Made by a program: the position numbers and the translations under genes. A stretch of DNA of 64,000 nt from Euryodendron excelsum (lineage: Eukaryota > Streptophyta > Magnoliopsida > Ericales > Pentaphylacaceae), in NCBI GenBank assembly GCA_033060915.1, contig CM065390.1, forward strand, positions 20,224,501-20,288,500. The letters run 5' to 3'. Positions 57,742 to 64,000 of the stretch are shown in pieces; position 1 is the stretch's first letter, and every line of letters begins with the position of its first letter. The notes under the pieces are model-generated. The model was not told the origin of the DNA, made no database searches, and saw nothing but the letters and a program-made list of their open reading frames with translations.

Positions 57742-60700
57742 TGTCGCGCCCAGATTTTTCGTACTTAAGGAATACATGCACAAGTGAAAAAAATATTGTA
57801 CTCTCTCGTTAGAACTCATTCTCCTAGAAGAATGAGTGCGACTAGGTTTGAATTTGAAAATTGATTTGAATAAAGGCTTTTGAAAAACAATTTGGAGTTG
57901 CCACTAAACTTGATTAAGGTGAGTTATGTCACCTAAAGCTAAGCATAATCCGAAAATTACACTTAGAGTTTTTTAAAAAATTTTGAAAACTTCCTCAAGA
58001 GAGGGTTTTTAAGAAAAGAGGTTGTTTGACAACCTTTGGAAATAATGTAATCCCATTTTGAAAATAACTCCATTTTTGATCTTTGAAAGCAGTGATTCTA
58101 GATTCGGAGGTTGGTTATGTGTAGGGAAGACGCACCAAGCCATCACCCTACCTCGCCCTTGCAGTACCTACATGTCTATTCATCCTAGGTTCACTCATTC
58201 AGAATTTTTGATTAATAAATGTCCAAAACTATCTACTTTAGAAAAGAACTTTATGAAAGAAATTTGATATGATGCATGATATGCAAGTGCAAGAATTTGA
58301 TTTGATTTTTGAAAGTAGATTTGAAAAGAACTTGATTTGATTTGAAATGGATTTGAAAAGATAGATTTGATTTTGAAAGAAAGTTTTAGAAATTGGAAAT
58401 AGAGTTTTGAAAATAGATTTTTGGAATTGGAAGTTTGAAAATAGTTATGAAATTGGAAACTTGAAAAAGGTTGTGGAATTGAAAATTTGAAAAAAAGTTA
58501 TGAAATTAGAAGTTTGAAAAAGGTTGTGATCGCACCCATGAGAGTTGCATACGTATCCCTTTTTGGGAATTAAGTCGGTCGTAGTTCAGACTCGGGGTCC
58601 GATTGAAAATAGACACTTTGAGGCCATTGAAAAATTTGACTTGAAAAGAGTTTAATTTTAAACTTGGATTTGAAGATTAAAAATTGAACTTTGATTTGAA
58701 ATTGACTTGGGAGATTTGAAAAGATTGGACTTTGATTTAAAATAGAACTTTGAGGAATAGACCTAGAATTGAACTTGAAAGAGGATTTAACCTTTGATAG
58801 AGAACTTGGACTAGATTTGAAAAGATAGAATTTCAAAAACATTTTGAAGTTTGAAATTAGAAAACCATCTTGGTTTGGAAAAGTGTCTTTAAAAAAGAGT
58901 TAAAACTTCCTAACTTTAGGGTTAGGGTTAAACTAGAGTTTAGGCATCCTAGGGTTTAGGTAACCTAAGATTGAAACATGTAGTTGAATTGGAAAGGGTT
59001 TGATTTAGATTTGAAAAGTTTGATTTTTAGAAATTTAGATTTAGGAAAGTTTCGAATTAGGAAAGTTGAATTTAAGGAAAGATTTGTAAAGAGATTTGAT
59101 TTGATTTGACAACACTTGACTTGGAATGATTTGGAAAGTTAGGGTTTAGGAAAGGTCGGACTTTGAAAAGTTTTGAATTAAGAAAGTTCCACTTTAGGAA
59201 AGTTTTGAATAGGAAAGATTTTGAATTTGGAAAGTTTTGAATTTAGAAAGTATTGAAATTTAGAAAGATTTGAAAGCTTAGACTTAGGAAAGATTTGAAT
59301 TAAGAAAGATTTGATAGTTTAGAATTTAGAAAGTTGAGATTTGGAAATGTATGAAATTAGGAAAGAGTAGAGTTAGGAAAGGTTTTTAAATTCTATTTCC
59401 TAAAATAAAAAATTGGATTTGGTTTCCAAAAAAGAGATGATTTGATTTTGTTTAAAAAAATGGAGGATTTGATTTGATTTCCTAAGTTGGAAGATTAGAT
59501 TTGACATGAAATTGGAAATGATGAGATTTAGAAAACTTGGATTTAGAAAATATGATTTGACATGAAAAAGAGGTTTAGGAAACCTAAGAGTTTGATATAG
59601 AAAACAGAGTTTTGAAAATCTATGATTGGATGTGGAAAAGGAAAGTAAAAATTAGAATTTCCTAATTATTGGTTCTAAGACTTGACTTGGACTTCAAGAA
59701 AAGAGATTTTTTTTGGAAAGTAAATCTTTTTGGAGGGAGTTTCTAGGAAGGAAAGTTGAGGGGTGTTTTTAGAAAGTAGAATTTTGAAGAGAGTTTTTGG
59801 AAAGTTTTTTAGGAAAGCGGAGCTTTTGGGAAGAAAGTTTTTTAGGAAAGAGATTTTTGAAAAGCGTTTTAGGAAGTAGGTTGAAAAAGAAGTTTGGAAA
59901 GAGATTGGGAATATGGATTTTTATAAGTCTCTAAAAATATTTCACTTTCCTAAAATGATTCTAATCATAAAAAGATTAGAACCATTCTAGAATTGTGATT
60001 TTGAAAATAACAAGGATTTGAAAATATGGACCATGAAAGCCAATTTAAATGTAATACTTTCCTAAAACAACCCTAACCATAGAAAGGCTAGAATCACCTT
60101 AGGATTATGATTTTGAAAATAAGTTTGGAAAAAGAAGATTTAATATAAGTTTTGAAAACGATTTAATGCAAGTTTTGAAAATAAGTTTGAAAACAAGTTT
60201 TGGAGAGATGCAAGATCATGATATGCACAATGCAAGTTAGGGTCGTGAACATAAAAGGTTAAAGGCTTCACCATATAATCAATGGGCCCAAACCCACATG
60301 GTCTTCGGTTAGACTAAGAGAAAGCCTCCGACACGGTGACTTTCAATAGCCTAATCCTACACATGAACCGGAGGGTCCCTTGTTTTAAGCATGCAAGGGG
60401 GGGGGTAGAAAATGGGGATTAGAATAGAAGAAAACCCAAGTGGGTTCGAAGAGAAAAGAGAGAGGGGGGAAGTTGCGTAAACATAAATAGAAAGCCTACC
60501 TTATGTCTTCTTTATTTTACTTGCTTTATTTACTTTGTTTGCTTGCTCGCTTCGATCTTTGTTTTGATCTTCAAGAGCTTCCAAGTTACAACACTTCAAG
60601 TCTTCAATGGAGGCTTCGGATGCTAGTGTATAAGTGTATATAAGTGTATATGAGCTAGGGTTTTGTATATGGAGGCTAGGGTTTGAAAAACCTGAAGAAA

Positions 60701-62286
60701 ACTAGGGTTTGGAGGGACTTCAAGCTCTGTATATCAAACAACAGAGTTTTTGGACCCAGTTTGTAGACCATTTTCACGCTAGAGGAGGCTTTGTATTTAT
60801 AGACAAAAGACTACACTGGTGCCTACTGCAGAGGCGCTAGGCAAAATTTCCTTCTGGCGCTACTCCTCCAAATTTTGGCTTGGCGCTACTGCTAGTGGTG
60901 CTAGCCACTTAGGAAAGTTTTAAGATTGGCAAGCAACGTATCTTCAGAAAATTTGGGCGCTTATACTAGTGACTACCATGCAATTTTTAGCCTGATTTCA
61001 CTAAGAGTGACTTTTGAAAGTTCGGGAATGATTTGAAGGGCCGAGAATGGCCCGGAGGGCCGGAAAAGGACAAGAACCCTTAGAATAATGGTTCGGAGGT
61101 AGTAGACTTGAAAAATAATGTTAGGATGTGTTGGAAGGATTGACCGGGCTATTAGGGCAAAATGGTTAATCGGACTAAAAAACTACTGGGATGGACTCGA
61201 AATATCCCGGAAGAAGGCTCGAGCTTTGGAAACATTACCTAGAATGTTCCAGGAGGTTACTGGTTTGATATCCAGAGTCGGTGTGGTTGAAAAAGGCGAC
61301 CAACCCACTAAAGGTAAAATGGTCATTTTTATTGGAGGGCTCGAAATTGTCCCGAAACCGACTGGAAGACACCTAATCACGCTGGATTATCTTTAGGACA
61401 ATCTTAGAAGGGTGAACTTACCGCTTTGAGGACTTAGGTACTTTCTCGAAAAAGCATATCGGAAAAGCTCTAAGGACAGTTTGGTCATTTTTCACTAGAG
61501 TGGGCTAGCAGGCACTGGTGTTGATCTGGGTTTTGAGTGTTTCTGTCACTCTGACGGTCTGTGACGAGTTGGTTTCTAAAGGTATCTCGTCCTTTGATAA
61601 ACGTGTCACAGCCAAGAGGCGAGCTCGGTCCCGTGACATAAGGGGTTTATTGACAATTCCTTATATCGACCTGTTTGTGAATTTTTTTGCCACTCTGATG
61701 GTTGCGAAGTTTGCAAGTATTTCAGTTACTCTAACGGTTCGCGATCATTCTGAAGACTGTTTGATCTCGAGAAGCTACTAGGTGGACTTATCACTTGAGG
61801 AATCAATTTTCTCGAAAGGCACGTCGAAACAGACATTCTTCATTAGCGAGCTAGCAGGCGCCAAAGGTGGATCGTTCTACCAAGGCAGGCCGAAACAGAC
61901 TTTCTCGATAAACGTATCGGGCTAGAGGGACTTACCGTATAAGGGATCAACTTTTTCAAAGAATGAGCCAGATTTGATTTGAACTGGAATTGGACTGGAA
62001 TTGGATTTAAAATGGAACTGGACTGAAATTGGATTTGAACTGGAACTGAGATTGAAATGGGGACTTACCGTCTTTGAGAAAACGTGCGTACTAGAATTAG
62101 ACTGGACAATGCCCCAAGGGCATTTTGGTCATTTTGCCTCTATTCAGACCCAATGGGCCCGTGAAACGATCGATCGACTGGATTACGTCTAAAAAACTGG
62201 TTTGAACTGGAATGCATCCATATTGACTTGAATACAAGTCTAAACGGACCGGAGATTGCCGAGTGGGCAAAAAACGGGTATTTACA
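57742..62286 (-). repeat. Giant solo LTR C, 4545 bp
   Basis: Plus-strand text TGTCGCGCCCAGATTTTTCG ... GGGTATTTACA. Flanks are CTGTG (57737-57741) and CTATG (62287-62291), one mismatch; the empty site in the other N1 LTR reads CTATG. It contains the same block order as B in reverse, with a TATA box on the minus strand near 60800. Confidence 0.9.
57814..57837 (-). promoter_or_regulatory. Conserved LTR 3' hairpin, copy C
   Basis: ACTCATTCT-CCTAGA-AGAATGAGT: nine perfect pairs, 72 nt from the LTR end. Confidence 0.72.
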
Positions 62287-62799
62287 CTATGAGAATTGAG
62301 AGGTGTGATATCATTGTCCTAAAGCAACTGTGCCTTCCTACATGAAGGTATAATCGGATATCAGTTGCTCTAAGGTTCAATCCAATTTGCTCACAGGTTA
62401 GTTCCTCGGGGGTCATGTTTGCCGGGTGAATAATGAACCGTCCTAGTCGCAATTGCTCATAAAACACAATATAAAAGATATAAAGAAGATGGTAGGATAT
62501 ATCTTTGTATCTTAAGTATGTATCTCTATTATATGACCTCTGTATATATGTCAAAACATGTTAAGTATGAGCCTTACATAAGCTTAAAAAACTAGTCATT
62601 ATGGCTATTGAAATTCCCAATAAATCACTATTAAGTTTTGTAACAGCTCAACATAAATCATGTAATAAACTTAGAAATAAACTCTATAATAAACTTTATC
62701 ATAAAATTTGTAACTAACTAATTAAATAATAAAAATAAGATTTTGATATTTAATAAAAGAATAATTTTATTCTAACAATGTATAGCTATGCATGCATGT

Positions 62800-63455
62800 T
62801 GATGATGCAGCAATCTCGTGGTGGCTTGCCCCCAGGTCCGAGACGAAGTTCCCTTCGGCCGGCCGGTGATCTCCTGCACTAAACCCATTGGTGTGATGAG
62901 AGCCAAAGGCCCTTCGGTGTTCAAGTTAGATCCAAAGAGATTCAAGCGTTCTAGAGGAGAGAAATGCCTTAGGGTTTTTCAGAGTTGAATGTTCGCGTAC
63001 CCTGTTGGAGAAGATGAGTTTCACTTTTGTATGCTTGCACAAGTGGTCTTTCCACGTGGCGGCCTCTAGTTGGAGGATCAGAACGGTGCCAAAGTGCTCG
63101 AGAGCACCATTTTTACATTTTAGGGTGGCGCGTGTCAGAACGGGGAGGGTGACTACATTCTGCTACACACGAGGTCCTGCAGCACGTTATCATGATTAGG
63201 TTGCCAGTGGTGGCCCCCACTAGTGTGGCAGATGGGGGGATGATCGGCCCCAACCCATAAGGTCTGCTCGGGGTATGGCTTGCTCGGGGCTATGCTCGGC
63301 TATGCTCGTGCTCAGTAGGGCCTGCTTGGTCTTGCTCGGTTATGGTCTGTTTGGTCGTGCCCTCGACTCGGTCATGCTCTCTGCTTGGCCATGCTCGACC
63401 ATGCTCTACTCATTGTTGGGGTCCTGATCAGTCATTGCTAGATTAACCCTCATCA
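62800..63455 (-). repeat. LTR of a minus-strand gypsy-type element, ~656 bp
   Basis: Minus-strand ends TGATGAGGGTTAATC (63455) and GCTGCATCATCA (62800), with TGATGA/TCATCA inverted tips. GC- and CpG-rich. A stretch at 63260-63415 is built from (TA)TGCTCGG-like words. The adjoining purine tract fixes orientation and marks this as a 3' LTR. Confidence 0.7.
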
Positions 63456-63475
63456 GTTGCCCCCAATTCCTCTGA
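63456..63475 (-). other. Polypurine tract of the 63-kb element
   Basis: The minus strand reads AGAGGAATTGGGGGCAAC immediately before TGATGAGGG. Confidence 0.75.
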
Positions 63476-63501
63476 GTACCTTAAGCGTGGTCAGGGAAAT
63501 T

Positions 63502-63998
63502 CTAGAATGCGGGTGCCGCTTCGTAAAGGTGGAATGTATTTATGGAATGAAAAAGCCCTTTTTGGCCCCGCTGTTGTAGTTTTTGCTTTAATCTGTAGAT
63601 TTCGCTGCCTTCCAAGAATAAACTAACTCTTGTTAGTAAAACTTTGATCTGGTCAGTTTCGAAACTCGGCCAGTGTAGGTAGTCAACAAAAATGCTTGTA
63701 GATAACCAGCGTAGATACTCTGGTCTATCAGTCATGGTCGGCAGAGCGAGAGTGGATGCTTTGGTCAGAACTTTTTGTTGCTTGAGTTTTTGGATTAGGC
63801 CTAAAAAGTCTACCTGTTGGGCCTGGGCCTGGGCCTGAGCAGAACCTTTCCATTGCCATTGAGACCGCTGGCTCTGCTCGGTACTTGATCGAGCATATTC
63901 AATTTCTATGCCATGGCCATTAAGGCCTTCTAGATATGCTCGGCACTTGACCGAGCAGATTTAATTTCAATGTCATTGCCATTAAGGCTGTCTGGCTC
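63502..63998 (-). pseudogene. Unidentified ORF of the 63-kb element, C-terminal part
   Basis: An open minus-strand frame next to the polypurine tract. Upstream (63998-63840) it encodes a repeated peptide, LNGHGIEIEYARSSTEQ and a second copy with NGNDIEIKSARSSAEH, separated by a frameshift. A Gln/Ala run (AQAQAQAQQ, about 63815) follows, then a charged helical region (LIQKLKQQK, DYLHWPSFETDQIKVLL, SEIYRLKQKLQQRGQKG) and the stop at 63502-63504. I do not recognise a family. It could be the tail of an extra ORF or of gag in a non-autonomous element. The window edge truncates it. Confidence 0.4.
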
Positions 63999-64000
63999 TG
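63838..64000 (-). repeat. ~79-bp tandem repeat, two units
   Basis: Two units share GCTCGGCACTTGACCGAGCA / GCTCGGTACTTGATCGAGCA, AATTTC(A/T)AT and CATTGCCATTAAGGC-like words. They encode the repeated peptide noted for the ORF here. The array continues past the window edge. Confidence 0.6.

Larger units (their letters stand above)
30433..62777 (-). mobile_element. Non-coding LTR retrotransposon N1, outermost of the nest
   Basis: Two copies of one LTR bound this 32-kb block, and ATGTA occurs outside each (30428-30432, 62778-62782). This shows one insertion event later swollen by nested elements. Orientation is inferred from the purine tract GTGGGGGAT, read on the minus strand next to the left LTR. 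Its own interior is only about 3.1 kb (31068-33732 and 56632-57036) and shows no gag or pol, so it is a non-autonomous or fully decayed element. No convincing primer site adjoins the right LTR. Confidence 0.82.
57037..62777 (-). repeat. N1 right (5') LTR, interrupted twice
   Basis: Begins TGTTAGATGAATTTG and ends TTTTATTCTAACA, then ATGTA. Removing the MITE with one duplication (555 bp) and solo LTR C with one duplication (4550 bp) leaves 636 bp, one base from the left LTR length. Confidence 0.88.

Noticed and set aside
63005..63199. 64-codon plus-strand frame
   Set aside because: It lies inside a GC-rich LTR in the opposite orientation, with no family resemblance; a chance frame.

Overview
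This window is plant nuclear DNA, and it is almost entirely transposable elements. Plant-type features include Athila- and Tat-like Ty3/gypsy elements, a Sirevirus-like Ty1/copia element with an initiator-tRNA-Met primer site, Tourist-like TAA-flanked MITEs, CACTA ends and an L1-type LINE tail. A flowering plant is likely; I cannot name the species. I found no intact host gene, tRNA or rRNA. Every recognisable coding stretch is a broken retroelement gene.

Layout. 1-5446: 5' part of an Athila-like element (minus strand): RNase H, RT, protease, gag, primer site and one LTR. It sits inside the RNase H gene of a plus-strand Tat-like element (5447-about 11123) that has integrase, 60-bp tandem repeats, a spliced antisense ORF and a 3' LTR. 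11138-23431: AT-rich DNA with MITEs, a 485-bp solo LTR (duplication ATATC), a LINE broken by a 1.1-kb insertion that itself carries a MITE, and short copia/TRIM remnants. 23432-28365: a 4.9-kb solo LTR inserted in an inverted-repeat element.

30433-62777 can be read as one nested stack. The outermost layer is a non-coding LTR element (LTRs 30433-31067 and 57037-62777, duplication ATGTA). Inside it is a Sirevirus-like element (33738-56626, duplication TAGTC). Inside that are several giant LTRs: a minus piece at 35883 cut by CACTA ends, an inverted pair at 43068-49745, and a TSD-verified 4161-bp solo LTR at 51352-55512 (duplication TAGGG). The right outer LTR holds a 547-bp MITE and a further 4545-bp solo LTR (57742-62286). 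Removing both restores 636 bp, against 635 bp for its partner. 62800-64000 is the LTR and adjoining interior of another minus-strand gypsy-type element.

The most unusual signal is in the giant LTR family (five copies, called A, B, C, D1 and E here). Their bodies are low-complexity and strand-skewed, but the last ~450 nt keep islands of conservation. One island is a hairpin of 9-bp stem and 6-nt loop, always 66-72 nt from the LTR end. Its stem bases change in compensating pairs between copies, which points to a selected RNA structure.
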